Of a stretch of 64,000 bases of DNA, positions 36,617 to 45,483 are shown piece after piece. The notes beneath the pieces were generated by a model, which saw only the letters and a list, made by a program, of their open reading frames with translations, searched no databases and was not told where the DNA came from. The position numbers and the translations under genes are program-made. Each line of letters opens with the position of its first letter. Position 1 is the stretch's first letter. This DNA is from Variovorax sp. Root411 (GTDB lineage Bacteria; Pseudomonadota; Gammaproteobacteria; Burkholderiales; Burkholderiaceae_C), in the NCBI RefSeq assembly GCF_001425205.1, contig NZ_LMDW01000019.1, positions 82,686 through 146,685 on the forward strand, given 5' to 3'.

Positions 36617-37750
36617 TCAGACGCGCTCGAGGATGGTCGCGATGCCCTGCCCACCGCCGATGCATTGCGTGGCCAGTGCATAGCGGCCCTTCTCGCGCAT
36701 CAGCAGCGCCGCCGCCTTGCCCGTGATGCGTGCGCCGGTCGCGCCGAGCGGATGGCCGATGGACAAGCCGCCGCCGTCGAGGTTGATCTTCGCGGGGTCG
36801 AGGCCCAGGTCGCGGATGCAGGCCAGTGCCTGCGACGAGAACGCCTCGTTGATCTCGATCACGTCGAGGTCGGCTGCGCTCAGGCCGGCGCGCGCCAGTG
36901 CCTTGCGGGTCGCGGGGATCGGGCCGATGCCCATGAGGGCCGGATCGACGCCCACGGTCGCGAACGACCTGATGCGCGCCAGCGCCTGCAGCCCGTGCTT
37001 CGCGGCGAAGGCGTCGCTGGTGACGAGCACCGCCGCAGCGCCATCGGTCAGCGGCGACGAGGTGCCGGCCGTCACCACGCCGTCGGGGCGGAACGCGGGC
37101 TTGAGGTTCGCCAGCGCCTCGGCCGAAGTGGTCGGCCGGATGCAGCCGTCGGCATCGACGATGTCGCCGGAGGCGAGGCGCACCGGCACGATCTCGCCCG
37201 CCAGCCGGCCTTGCGAGCGCGCTTCGGCCGCCTTGCGGTGCGATTCCACCGCGAAGGCTTCCTGGTCGGCACGGCTCACGTTCCAGCGCTGCGCCACGTT
37301 CTCGGCCGTCTCACCCATCGAGATATAGGCATCGGTGCTCTCCATCAGCTCGGAGTTGGGCGAGAAGTTGAAGCCGCCCTGCGGCACCATCGTCATCGAC
37401 TCCACGCCGACGCACAAGAAGGCCTCGCCCATGCCCGCTTCGATCTGCGCAGCGGCAATGTGCACGGCCTGCATCGACGAGCCGCAGAAGCGGTTCACCG
37501 TCATGCCGCCCACTTCGTGCGGCAAGCCGGCCAGCAACCCGACGATCCGCGCCAGGTTGTTGCCCTGCGAGGCTTCGGGGTACGCGCAGCCGAGGATCAC
37601 GTCTTCGAGCAGCGCAGGGTCGAGGTCGGTGCGCTGCAGCAGCCCGCGCACCACGCCGGCAGCCAACGTGTCGGGCCGCACCTCGGCGAGGGAGCCTTTC
37701 TTCGAGAAATGGAAAGGGGAACGGGCGTAGGCGGAAATGACGGCTTTCAT
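36617..37750 (-). CDS. thiolase (acetyl-CoA C-acyltransferase, FadA-like)
   Basis: A 377-residue thiolase. The acyl-accepting Cys is in TVNRFCGSSMQAV (about residue 88), the His in IGHPLGATGA and the second Cys in ATQCIGGGQGIA. It begins MKAVISAYARSPFHFSKKG, which is the degradative FadA/PcaF-like group rather than the PhaA group. It cleaves 3-ketoacyl-CoA in an unidentified pathway together with the MaoC-like hydratase. Its promoter overlaps a TetR-type operator at 37774-37791. Confidence 0.92.
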   Translation of the reverse strand: MKAVISAYARSPFHFSKKGSLAEVRPDTLAAGVVRGLLQRTDLDPALLEDVILGCAYPEASQGNNLARIVGLLAGLPHEVGGMTVNRFCGSSMQAVHIAAAQIEAGMGEAFLCVGVESMTMVPQGGFNFSPNSELMESTDAYISMGETAENVAQRWNVSRADQEAFAVESHRKAAEARSQGRLAGEIVPVRLASGDIVDADGCIRPTTSAEALANLKPAFRPDGVVTAGTSSPLTDGAAAVLVTSDAFAAKHGLQALARIRSFATVGVDPALMGIGPIPATRKALARAGLSAADLDVIEINEAFSSQALACIRDLGLDPAKINLDGGGLSIGHPLGATGARITGKAAALLMREKGRYALATQCIGGGQGIATILERV

Positions 37751-37773
37751 GAAGGTTCTCCAGCAGATTTAAA

Positions 37774-37791
37774 CTACCATCCAATCGGTAG
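37774..37791 (-). promoter_or_regulatory. TetR-type operator inside the thiolase promoter
   Basis: CTACC-N8-GGTAG. On the minus strand a -35 TTGACC (37799-37804) and a -10-like GATGGT (37776-37781) are 17 bp apart, so the dyad covers the spacer and the -10. The same CTACC-N8-GGTAG pattern stands in front of the tetR gene. Confidence 0.7.
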
Positions 37792-37845
37792 GCAGTGAGG
37801 TCAAAAAATTGGCACACCTGAGCGTGCCTGCGTTGGGCCGGGCGG

Positions 37846-38421
37846 TCAGCCCGGCAGTGAACTCCTGAGTTGCGCGATGGCTTCGTCGAAGTCGTCCACG
37901 CGCCCCGTCATGCGCGCCGACAGCAGCGCGCCCTGACAGACGGAAAACACATAGGCGGCCAGCGAAGCGACCGAGGCGCCCTTCTTTCGCGCCGGCATCA
38001 GCGCGCCCAGCACACCGGTGAGCCACGTCACCTGCGTGTTGCGCAACTCCTGCACGGCCTGGCGCAGTTCGTCGTTGATCACGCCCCATCCGGGCGCCAA
38101 TGCTCCCGCGGGACACACGCCCGAGCCGGCATTCAGCGTGTTGCGATACATGCGGAAATACGATTCGAGCGCGTCCTTGGGCTCGCGCGCCCGGGCCGCG
38201 TCCCAGTCCTTGAAGGTCTGCGTGGCCCCGCGGATCACCGCGATGCCCAGCGCCTCCTTGGTCGGGAAGTGGTGGTACAGGCTGGCCTTGCGAACGCCGA
38301 CCGCGTCGGCTACGTCCTGGAAGCTGAAGCCCAGGTAGGAACGCGTTTCGATGAACCCGCGCGCCACCGCGAGGATCTGCTCGCGGGTGCTGCCGGTGGC
38401 AAGGGCTGTGGCGGGGGTCAT
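37846..38421 (-). CDS. TetR/AcrR-family repressor of the thiolase/MaoC unit
   Basis: A 191-residue TetR-type regulator. The N-terminal helix-turn-helix reads FSFQDVADAVGVRKASLYHHF (about residues 32-52) and is followed by PTKEALG; the ligand-binding half is not assignable. It is encoded just upstream of the thiolase on the same strand. Matching CTACC-N8-GGTAG dyads occur in its own promoter and in the thiolase promoter, so autoregulation and control of the thiolase operon are the direct inference. The ligand is probably an acyl-CoA or a related acid. Confidence 0.9.
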   Translation of the reverse strand: MTPATALATGSTREQILAVARGFIETRSYLGFSFQDVADAVGVRKASLYHHFPTKEALGIAVIRGATQTFKDWDAARAREPKDALESYFRMYRNTLNAGSGVCPAGALAPGWGVINDELRQAVQELRNTQVTWLTGVLGALMPARKKGASVASLAAYVFSVCQGALLSARMTGRVDDFDEAIAQLRSSLPG

Positions 38422-38456
38422 CTACCTACTATAAGGTAGGGAAACTAGAACCGCAA
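38422..38456 (-). promoter_or_regulatory. tetR promoter with overlapping operator, predicted leaderless start
   Basis: On the minus strand TTGCGG (38451-38456) and TATAGT (38428-38433) are exactly 17 bp apart. The dyad CTACC-N8-GGTAG (38422-38439) covers the -10. The ATG begins seven bases after the -10, so transcription should start at or near the A of the ATG. Confidence 0.65.
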
Positions 38457-38467
38457 CCCACAGGGTT

Positions 38468-39460
38468 TCAATCCGCCTTGATGGCCGCGGCCTTGATGAT
38501 GCGCCCGTTGCTTTCGAACTCGCTGGCGATCTCTTTCGCAAATGCAGCCGAAGTGCCGCCGGTCGGCACGTTGTCGGTGGCCGTGAGCCTGGCGCGCAGC
38601 TCGGGGCTGGCCAGGGCCTTGTTGATCTCGGCGTTGAACCTGGCAACCAGCGCGGGCGGAGTGGCCGCGGGTGCGAAGACGCCGAACAGCGAATTGATGT
38701 TCGCCGCGCTGTAGCCCAGCTCGCCCAGCGTGGGCACCTGGGGCAGGCTCTCGAGCCGCGCCGGCGCCCCGACGGCCAGCGGACGCAGCTTGCCCGACTG
38801 AATGTGGGACGTGAGCGTTGGACTCGCATTGGTCGAGAGAATCTCGAACTGCCCGCCGATGGCGTCGTTCAGCTGCTGGCCGCCGCCCTTGTACGGCACG
38901 TGCGTGATGTCGACGCCCGCCGCCGAGCGCAACTGCTCCAACACGATATGACCAAGCGAAGCCGGCCCCGACGTGGCCCAGCGCAGCACGCCCGGCTGCG
39001 CCTTGGCATCGGCGATGAGCGCACGGAAATCCTTCACCTTGGTGGCCGGCGTGGCGATCAGCAGCACCGGCGAATACATCACGCTCGCCACCGGTGCGAT
39101 GTCCTTCAACGGATCGAAGGGCAGCTTGCCGAGGTGCGGGCTCAGCACCAGCGGGCTGATCGCCGAGAAGCCCAGCGTCGCGCCGTCGGGCGCGGCCTTG
39201 GCGACCGCGTCCATGCCGATGGCGCCGCTCGCGCCGGCCCGGTTGTCGACGATCACCGTGACGCCCAGTTGTGCGGCGAGCCTGTCGCCGAGCGCACGCG
39301 CGACGACGTCGCTGACGCCGCCAGCGGGGTACGCCACGATGAGGCGCACCGTCTTGGGAATGGCCTGCGCGTGCGCACCCGAGGCAGCGCACAGTGCCGC
39401 GGCAGCCAGGAGCCGGGTCGCCGTGCGGTGCGAAGGCTTCGAGGAAGCAAGGAAATTCAT
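38468..39460 (-). CDS. Bug/TctC-family tripartite tricarboxylate transporter binding protein
   Basis: A 330-residue secreted binding protein. It has a signal peptide ending AHA (about residue 30), then the Bug signatures VRLIVAYPAGGVSDVVARALG and VIVDNRAGASGAIGMDAVA, with a middle THVPYKGGGQQLNDAIGG. It should bind a carboxylate in the periplasm. No TctA/TctB membrane partners are nearby, so it is an orphan receptor. The next gene upstream on the same strand (99 bp) encodes a DUF72 protein. Confidence 0.93.
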   Translation of the reverse strand: MNFLASSKPSHRTATRLLAAAALCAASGAHAQAIPKTVRLIVAYPAGGVSDVVARALGDRLAAQLGVTVIVDNRAGASGAIGMDAVAKAAPDGATLGFSAISPLVLSPHLGKLPFDPLKDIAPVASVMYSPVLLIATPATKVKDFRALIADAKAQPGVLRWATSGPASLGHIVLEQLRSAAGVDITHVPYKGGGQQLNDAIGGQFEILSTNASPTLTSHIQSGKLRPLAVGAPARLESLPQVPTLGELGYSAANINSLFGVFAPAATPPALVARFNAEINKALASPELRARLTATDNVPTGGTSAAFAKEIASEFESNGRIIKAAAIKAD

Positions 39461-39559
39461 GAGGGTCCTGTCGATCGTCTGTGGGTTGCATCGGTCCAGC
39501 GGCGGCTTGCGCTCGCGAATGAGCCTGGACTCTTTCGCCGCATTGTCGGCCTTGGCGAA

Positions 39560-40306
39560 TCAGCGATGTTGAAGCAGGCGCGCAAGAGTCATCGCATTGC
39601 CGACCGCTTCGCCGCCCGCCGTGTTGTCGAAGATGCACCAGCCCTGCGTGCCGTCCTTGCAGGCGAGCAGCAGGCGCTGCGAGAGGCGCCGCAGCAGCGG
39701 CTCGTCGTATGCCGACCAGTAGCGGCGCGGCGATCCGTGCAGGCGCAGGTAGACCAGCCCGGGCCATCCTCCCGGCGCGCCCGCGGCATCGAAGAGGACC
39801 GGATCGGCCAGCACCCGCCCGACCTCGAAGTGCGACAGCAGCGCCTCGGCCGCCGGCGCGAACCAGCTGCGGTGGCGCGGCTCGAGCGCCACCGCGCCCG
39901 CATGCCTGCGGCGCACTCCGGCGAGGAATGGCCGCACCACGCGCGCATCGAACGCAAGGCTTGGCGGCAGTTGCACGACGAGGCAGCCGAGCTTGCCGCC
40001 GAGTCCGGCGACCTGCGAGAGGAATTCGTCGAAGGCCGGCATCGCATCGACCAGCCGTCGTTCGTGCGTGATGGCCTGCGGCAGCTTGACCGCGAAGCGG
40101 AATCCGGCGGGCGTGCTGGCGGCCCAGCGCTCATAGGTTTCACGCCGGTGCGGCCGGTAGAAGGAGGTGTCGATCTCCACCGCGCCGAAGCGCTGTGCGT
40201 ACCGCTCCAGGTGCGAGCCTTCGGCCGGGAAGTCGGGCCACGCGGCACGCGGCAGGCTCCAGCCGGCACAGCCGATGTGCAGCGACGCGGGGAAGACCTG
40301 ATTCAT
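39560..40306 (-). CDS. DUF72 family TIM-barrel protein
   Basis: A 248-residue protein with the DUF72 hallmarks LHIGCAGWSLPRAAWP, GAVEIDTSFYRPHRRETYERWA, FRFAVKLPQAITHERRL and, near the end, CKDGTQGWCIFDNTAGGEAVGNA. The fold is a TIM barrel related to AP endonuclease/xylose isomerase proteins. The biochemical role is unknown; some members are linked to DNA- or tRNA-related functions. Its start lies 28 bp from the xerD stop on the same strand. Confidence 0.9.
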   Translation of the reverse strand: MNQVFPASLHIGCAGWSLPRAAWPDFPAEGSHLERYAQRFGAVEIDTSFYRPHRRETYERWAASTPAGFRFAVKLPQAITHERRLVDAMPAFDEFLSQVAGLGGKLGCLVVQLPPSLAFDARVVRPFLAGVRRRHAGAVALEPRHRSWFAPAAEALLSHFEVGRVLADPVLFDAAGAPGGWPGLVYLRLHGSPRRYWSAYDEPLLRRLSQRLLLACKDGTQGWCIFDNTAGGEAVGNAMTLARLLQHR

Positions 40307-40334
40307 TGCCGAGCCCCGGGCTTGTGCGGCGCGT

Positions 40335-41255
40335 TCAGCCGCGCGGATGATGCTGCGCGTGCAATTGCTTCAGCCGCTCGCGCGCCACGTGGGTGTAGAT
40401 GGTGGTGGTCGAGATGTCGGCATGCCCCAGCAGCAACTGCACCGCGCGCAGGTCGACCCCGTGGTTCAGCAGGTGCGTGGCGAAGGCATGGCGCAGCGTG
40501 TGCGGCGACAGCGGCACGTGGATGCCCGCCGCGCTGGCGTGCTTCTTCACGATGATCCAGAACATCACGCGCGTCATGCCGGCGCCGCGCGCGGTCACGA
40601 ACAGGTCGGGCGTCTGTTGCCCGTCGAGGATGACGGGGCGCGACTCGTCGAGATAGCGCTCGATCCAGCGGCGCGCCTCGCCGCCGAAGGGCACGAGGCG
40701 CTCCTTGTTGCCCTTGCCGAGCACGCGCAGCACGCCATCGTTCAGGCTCATGTCGATGGCCTTGAGCGCCACCAGCTCGCTCACGCGCAGGCCGCTCGCG
40801 TACATCAGCTCGAGCATCGCGCGGTCGCGCAGGCCGAGCGGCGATTCGACGTCGGGCGCGGCCAGCAGGTCGTCGACCTGCTTTTCCGACAGCGTTTTGA
40901 TTGCACGCGGCATCTGCCGCGCCGGCGCGAGCCGGATGCTCGGGTCCGCCACGACACGGTGCTCGCGCAGCGCCCAGCGGTAGTAGCGCTTGAACACCGT
41001 GAGCCGGCGATTGGCCGAAGTGGCCTTGCCTTTGGTCGACAGGCGCGCGCCCATGTAGGCCTGCAGATCGGTCTCCTTCGCGGTATCGAGCCCGGCACCG
41101 TTGCGCTGCGCATCGAGCCACTGCGCGAACAGCGCGAGGTCGCGGCGGTAGGCGGCCAGCGTGTTCTTCGACAGGCCATCTTCCAGCCAGAGCGCGTCGA
41201 TGAAGTCGTCGACATCGGATGTCTGCGTCTGTATCTGCGGAAAGGCCTCGGTCAT
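40335..41255 (-). CDS. xerD: site-specific tyrosine recombinase XerD
   Basis: A 306-residue tyrosine recombinase. The SAM-like core-binding domain covers residues 15-105. The catalytic domain carries Arg in ASGLRVSELVAL, Lys in LGKGNKERLVP, His-x2-Arg in SPHTLRHAFATHLL, a further His in LLGHADIS and the nucleophile Tyr in TTTIYTH. With XerC it resolves chromosome dimers at dif. XerD rather than XerC is inferred from its length and the HADISTTTIYTHV ending. The ATG at 41255 is preferred to one three codons upstream. Confidence 0.92.
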   Translation of the reverse strand: MTEAFPQIQTQTSDVDDFIDALWLEDGLSKNTLAAYRRDLALFAQWLDAQRNGAGLDTAKETDLQAYMGARLSTKGKATSANRRLTVFKRYYRWALREHRVVADPSIRLAPARQMPRAIKTLSEKQVDDLLAAPDVESPLGLRDRAMLELMYASGLRVSELVALKAIDMSLNDGVLRVLGKGNKERLVPFGGEARRWIERYLDESRPVILDGQQTPDLFVTARGAGMTRVMFWIIVKKHASAAGIHVPLSPHTLRHAFATHLLNHGVDLRAVQLLLGHADISTTTIYTHVARERLKQLHAQHHPRG

Positions 41256-41274
41256 GCCTTGCAAGATAACAAAA

Positions 41275-41304
41275 GAAAAAGCCGCCCGGCATGCGGGCGG
41301 CTTT
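41275..41304 (-). terminator. intrinsic terminator of the Bug gene at 41323-42297
   Basis: GCCGCCCG / CGGGCGGC arms of 8 bp around GCATG. On the minus strand the stem is followed by a run of T (AAAA AAG on the plus strand). It lies 19 bp beyond the stop of the Bug gene and separates it from xerD. Confidence 0.85.
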
Positions 41305-41322
41305 GGTGTGCAGGAAAAAACC

Positions 41323-42297
41323 TCAGTCGAGCTTCAGGTTCTGCTTTTTGACGACCTGCTTGTAGACCTCGTACTCGGCCTTGATCTGCGCGGCGAACTG
41401 CTCGGGCGTGTTGGCGACGATCAGCGAGCCCGTGTCCTCGATGCGCTTGCGCACCGCCGGCTCTTCCACCGCCTTTTTCACGCCGGCGCTGATCTTGTCG
41501 ACCACTTCCTTCGGCAGGCCCTTCGGGCCGAGGATGCCGTAGTAGGCCATGCGGTTCACCGGCTCCAGGCCCACTTCCTTGAAGGTCGGCACGTTCGGCA
41601 GCGCGGCCAGGCGCTGCGGCGCCGACACCACGATGGGAATCAGCCGGCCGCTGGTGATGAAGGGCATGGCCGAGGGGATGTTGTCGAACATGATCGGCAC
41701 CTGGCCGGCCACCACGTCGTTCAGCGCCGGACCCGCGCCGCGGTACGGGATGTGCGTGACGAAGGTGTTGGTCAGGCTCTTGTACAGCTCCATCAGCAGG
41801 TGGCCGATGCCGCCCGTGCCCGACGAGGCGTACGAGTACTTGCCGGGGTTCTTCTTGATCTCGGCCACGAACTCGGCGTAGTTCTTGGCGGGGAAGCTCG
41901 GGTTGACCGCGATGATGTTCGGCGTGGCCGCGATGTTGATGATCGGCGTGAAGTCGTTGATCGGGTCGTACGGCACCTTGGGGTTGATGGCCGGATTGGC
42001 CGCCGTGCTCGACACCGTGGCCACGCCGAGCTTGTAGCCGTCGGGCGTCGCGCGCGCTGTTTCGGCCGCGCCGACGATGCCGCCGCCACCGGCGCGGTTG
42101 ATCACCACCACCGGCTGGCCGAGCACCTTGCCCAGCGGATCGGAAATCACGCGCGCCACGATGTCCGTCGTGCCGCCCGGTGCGAACGGCACGCTCAGCT
42201 CGACGGGCTTGTTCGGATAGCCCTGTGCAAAGCTCTGGCCCGCCACCGCGACCAGTGCCGCAGCTCCCACCAGCGTGCTCCATTGACGACGTTGCAT
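41323..42297 (-). CDS. Bug/TctC-family binding protein
   Basis: A 324-residue secreted receptor. The signal peptide ends around residue 24 (SFAQ). It shows the Bug motifs VELSVPFAPGGTTDIVARVIS, VVINRAGGGGIVGAAETA and HIPYRGAGPALNDVVAGQ. It binds an unknown carboxylate and has no membrane partners nearby. It is divergent from an AEC-family exporter, with about 114 bp between, and ends in a strong terminator. Confidence 0.93.
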   Translation of the reverse strand: MQRRQWSTLVGAAALVAVAGQSFAQGYPNKPVELSVPFAPGGTTDIVARVISDPLGKVLGQPVVVINRAGGGGIVGAAETARATPDGYKLGVATVSSTAANPAINPKVPYDPINDFTPIINIAATPNIIAVNPSFPAKNYAEFVAEIKKNPGKYSYASSGTGGIGHLLMELYKSLTNTFVTHIPYRGAGPALNDVVAGQVPIMFDNIPSAMPFITSGRLIPIVVSAPQRLAALPNVPTFKEVGLEPVNRMAYYGILGPKGLPKEVVDKISAGVKKAVEEPAVRKRIEDTGSLIVANTPEQFAAQIKAEYEVYKQVVKKQNLKLD

Positions 42298-42411
42298 CGA
42301 AAACTCCTTGATCTGATTGATGTCGAAAAAACGAAGCCCGGATGCTAGCGGCTCAAGGTCAGTCTTCGTGCTGTGGATTACCCATGGTCAAGCGGGTTTA
42401 TCCTCGAAGCG

Positions 42412-43317
42412 GTGAATTACGCCCAGCTGCTTTTCCCCGACTTCTCCCTCATCGCCATCGGTTGGCTCCTGTGCCGCTACACCGCCCTCGACCGCCGCGT
42501 GTGGGACCAGGTCGAGAGCCTGGTTTACTACTTTCTTTTTCCCGTGCTGCTGTTCCACTCGATCGTACGCAGCCCGCTGGATTTCGGCGCCACGTCGAGC
42601 CTGCTCACGGCGGGCGTCGGCGTCGGTGTCTGCGGCATCGCGATGGCCTACGCCCTGCCCTTCGTTCCGGGCCTGCGCACGCACATCGACCGGCGCGACC
42701 ACGCGGCCAGCGCGCAGATCGCCTTCCGCTTCAACTCGTTCATCTGCCTTGCGCTGGCGGAGCGGCTCGCGGGGTCGGAAGGCCTGCTGCTGATCGCAGT
42801 GCTCATCGGCGTGTGCGTGCCCATCTTCAACATCGCGGCCGTGTGGCCGATGACACGGCATGCGCAAACCGGCTTCGTGCGGCAGCTCGTGCGCAATCCG
42901 CTGATCGTCGCAACGGTCGCCGGATTGCTCGCGAACGTGCTGGGCCTGGCCGTGCCGACCTGGGCAACGCCGACGCTGACGCGCATCGGGGCCGCATCGC
43001 TGGCACTGGGGTTGCTGGCCGCCGGGGCGGGAATGAAGTTCTCCACGCTGGGGGCGGGCAAGGTGCTGGCCACTTCGGTGCTGGCGATACGGCATCTGCT
43101 GCTGCCGCTGGTCGCGTGGGGGCTGGCGCTGGCATTGCGGCTGGATGCGACGCAGGCTTCGGTGCTGATGGCATTTTCGGCAGTGCCCACGGCTTCGAGT
43201 GCCTATGTGCTGGCTGCGCGCATGGGCTACAACGGTCCCTATGTGGCGGGGCTGGTGACGCTGTCCACCTTGCTGGGTGTCGTGAGCCTGCCGTTTGCCC
43301 TGGCGCTGCCCCGGTAA
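42412..43317 (+). CDS. AEC-family transporter (auxin efflux carrier-like)
   Basis: A roughly 301-residue membrane protein with ten hydrophobic segments in two halves, as in bacterial AEC carriers. Typical pieces are YYFLFPVLLFHSI, FRFNSFICLALAERLAG and SAVPTASSAYVLAARMG near the C-terminus. I start at the GTG 42412, which puts the first helix immediately after the start; a GTG at 42373 would add 13 residues. It probably moves a mono- or dicarboxylate. It is divergent from the Bug receptor gene. Confidence 0.85.
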   Translation: MNYAQLLFPDFSLIAIGWLLCRYTALDRRVWDQVESLVYYFLFPVLLFHSIVRSPLDFGATSSLLTAGVGVGVCGIAMAYALPFVPGLRTHIDRRDHAASAQIAFRFNSFICLALAERLAGSEGLLLIAVLIGVCVPIFNIAAVWPMTRHAQTGFVRQLVRNPLIVATVAGLLANVLGLAVPTWATPTLTRIGAASLALGLLAAGAGMKFSTLGAGKVLATSVLAIRHLLLPLVAWGLALALRLDATQASVLMAFSAVPTASSAYVLAARMGYNGPYVAGLVTLSTLLGVVSLPFALALPR

Positions 43318-43338
43318 GTTCTTTTCCTGAACACAGGC

Positions 43339-44091
43339 TCATCCCCGCTGCAGCAGGGCGGGCACGGACGAAGCCAGCATGGCCACTCCCGAAGCCGTCA
43401 GCAACCCGAGCACCAGCTTGCGGAACGCCACCTCGCTGATCCCGATATACAGCCGCGCACCGAGCAGCACCGGCACCGCGACGGCCAACGCGACCAGGCC
43501 CAGCAGCGGCACCACGGCGCGCTCGATGTTCCCGCTGAACACGTGCACGGCAAACGCCACCATCAGCATCGACAGATTGAAGTTCTGGATCACTGCGCGC
43601 TGCGTGTCGCGCTGAAAGCCGCGCAGCGTGCACCAGAGCGTGGGAATGGTCCCCGAGAACCCACCGATGCCCGCCATCGCGCCCCCGATGGCACCGGCTA
43701 CTCCATCGGCCACACGCCCACCGAACGAAACCTTCGGCAGATGCTGCGACATCAGCATCGCCGGACACCACAGCACCAGCAGCACGCCCAGGCACAGCTT
43801 GAAGACGACGAGATCGAGATGCGGCAGCAGCCAAACGCCGAACGGCACTCCCACCAGCCCGCCCAACACGAAGGGCCAGAGGATGTTCCTGTCGAAAGAA
43901 CGCCGCACGGTCACTGCCGCGATCACTTGCCCCGTGAGCGCCCCGAAAAGTGCAAGCACCGCCGCGAGCTGCGGCTCCAGCGTCCACGCCCAGACCGACA
44001 TCGCCACCAGCCCGAACGCAAAGCCCGAGAGGCCCTGCACGAAGCCCGCCAGCACGGCTCCGGCGATCACGTAGACGTACAAGGCTTGCAT
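43339..44091 (-). CDS. TauE/SafE (TSUP) family permease
   Basis: A 250-residue permease of the sulfite exporter TauE/SafE family, with about eight hydrophobic segments. The repeated family motif is seen as AGFVQGLSGFAFGLVAMSVW near the N-terminus and AGIGGFSGTIPTLW in the second half. The substrate is likely an anion such as a sulfonate or organic acid. I start at the ATG 44091 (MQALYVYVIAG). It follows the MFS gene on the same strand by 43 bp, so the two exporters may be co-transcribed. Confidence 0.9.
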   Translation of the reverse strand: MQALYVYVIAGAVLAGFVQGLSGFAFGLVAMSVWAWTLEPQLAAVLALFGALTGQVIAAVTVRRSFDRNILWPFVLGGLVGVPFGVWLLPHLDLVVFKLCLGVLLVLWCPAMLMSQHLPKVSFGGRVADGVAGAIGGAMAGIGGFSGTIPTLWCTLRGFQRDTQRAVIQNFNLSMLMVAFAVHVFSGNIERAVVPLLGLVALAVAVPVLLGARLYIGISEVAFRKLVLGLLTASGVAMLASSVPALLQRG

Positions 44092-44134
44092 GCGGCCGAT
44101 GATATCGACCGCACTTCGATCAAGAGAGGGTGGC

Positions 44135-45394
44135 TCAGGCCGAGACCGGCACCAGCGCGGTACGCCGCACGCGGCGCACGTTGAACGCGCTGGCAATCAG
44201 TACGCCTTGCACCAGCGCCAGCCCCACGATCACGCTCGTGTACTGCCCATGGTCCATCAGCCGCCCGAACACCAGCGGCGCCAGGGCCTGCCCGATGTCG
44301 AGCCCCGCGTACACCACGCCGTAGACGCGCCCCGTCGCATTGGGCGGCGTCGACCTCTTCACCAGCAGGTCGCGCGAGGGCCCGGCAACACCCGAGACAA
44401 AACCCATGGCGCCGAACAGCACCGGCACCACGATCGGCGGAAAGCTCGCAAACGCCAGCACCAGCGCCAATGCAGCCGCAATGCCGAATCCCGCGCCCAC
44501 GATGCGCTCGCAGCGCGACGGATCGGAAGCCAGGAAGCCCCCCACCACCATGCCCGCCGCGCTCGCGACCATGTAGACCGTGAGGCACACCGCCACCAGC
44601 GCCAGCGGCACCGCATGCAGATGCCCGGCGGCCACCGGCGCGAAGGTCTGCACCACGCTGATCACGGCGGCATAGAAGAAGAAGAAACCGAAGCACATCC
44701 ACACGGCCGGAATGCGCAGGAAGTCGAACTCGCCGCCGACCGGCGCGGGCTCGCCCTGCCCCGTGGCCTTGTGCACGGCCGCCGCGTCGAGCGACAGCAC
44801 GCTGCGGTACGCCCACAGCACCAGCAGCACCACGAGCGCCACGACACCAGCCGAGGCCAGCGCCACGCGCCACGAGTACGCGATCGCGATCGGCACCACG
44901 AAGGCCGGTGCCAGCGCCCAGCCCAGGCTGCCGGTGATGCCATGCACGCTGTAGGCGTGGCCCAGCCGCGTCGGCGCGACCTTGCGGTTGAACAGCGTGT
45001 AGTCCACCGGGTGGAACACGCCGTTGCCGATGCCGCCGACCACCGCGCACACCAGCAGCATCCAGTAGCTCTGTGCCGCGGCGTAGCCGAAAGCCGCCAG
45101 GCCCAGCGCGCCCAGTCCGACGAACAGCACCGGCCGCGGGCCCAACTTGTCGACGATGAAGCCCGAGGCCGCCTGCACCATGCACGAAACCACGAAGAAC
45201 ACCGTGAGCACCGCGCCCAGCTCGACATAGCTCACGTTGAACGCGTCCTTGAGCCACGGGAACAGCGGCGCCAGGATGAGCTGGCTGAAATGGCTGACCG
45301 CGTGGGCCAGGCCGACCAGCCCGATCAGTTTGGCGTCGGTGCGCAAGGTGGTGCTGGGGGGAGAAACGGCAGTCGGAGACGAAGTGGAAGACAT
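44135..45394 (-). CDS. MFS transporter, Fsr-like (fosmidomycin-resistance-type) exporter
   Basis: A 419-residue 12-helix MFS protein. The first cytoplasmic loop contains the motif GFIVDKLGPRPVL; the region GGIGNGVFHPVDYTLFNRKVAPTRLGHAYS, with Fsr-like HP and HG residues, resembles E. coli Fsr and related exporters. The substrate is unknown. It is transcribed divergently from an AraC-type regulator 89 bp away, the likely controlling gene, and leads into the TSUP permease. Confidence 0.87.
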   Translation of the reverse strand: MSSTSSPTAVSPPSTTLRTDAKLIGLVGLAHAVSHFSQLILAPLFPWLKDAFNVSYVELGAVLTVFFVVSCMVQAASGFIVDKLGPRPVLFVGLGALGLAAFGYAAAQSYWMLLVCAVVGGIGNGVFHPVDYTLFNRKVAPTRLGHAYSVHGITGSLGWALAPAFVVPIAIAYSWRVALASAGVVALVVLLVLWAYRSVLSLDAAAVHKATGQGEPAPVGGEFDFLRIPAVWMCFGFFFFYAAVISVVQTFAPVAAGHLHAVPLALVAVCLTVYMVASAAGMVVGGFLASDPSRCERIVGAGFGIAAALALVLAFASFPPIVVPVLFGAMGFVSGVAGPSRDLLVKRSTPPNATGRVYGVVYAGLDIGQALAPLVFGRLMDHGQYTSVIVGLALVQGVLIASAFNVRRVRRTALVPVSA

Positions 45395-45463
45395 GGATTG
45401 CTACAAAAAAACGGGGCAGGCATCGATGCTATGCGCCGGGGACGCGGCAGAATGGCGATACAG

Positions 45464-45478
45464 CGACAACATTTGTCG
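45464..45478. promoter_or_regulatory. 15-bp perfect dyad next to the AraC-type gene
   Basis: CGACAA-CAT-TTGTCG: six-base perfect arms five bases before the ATG of the AraC-family gene, inside the 89-bp gap shared with the MFS gene. A repressor or autoregulatory site is plausible. Confidence 0.45.
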
Positions 45479-45483
45479 AAACC

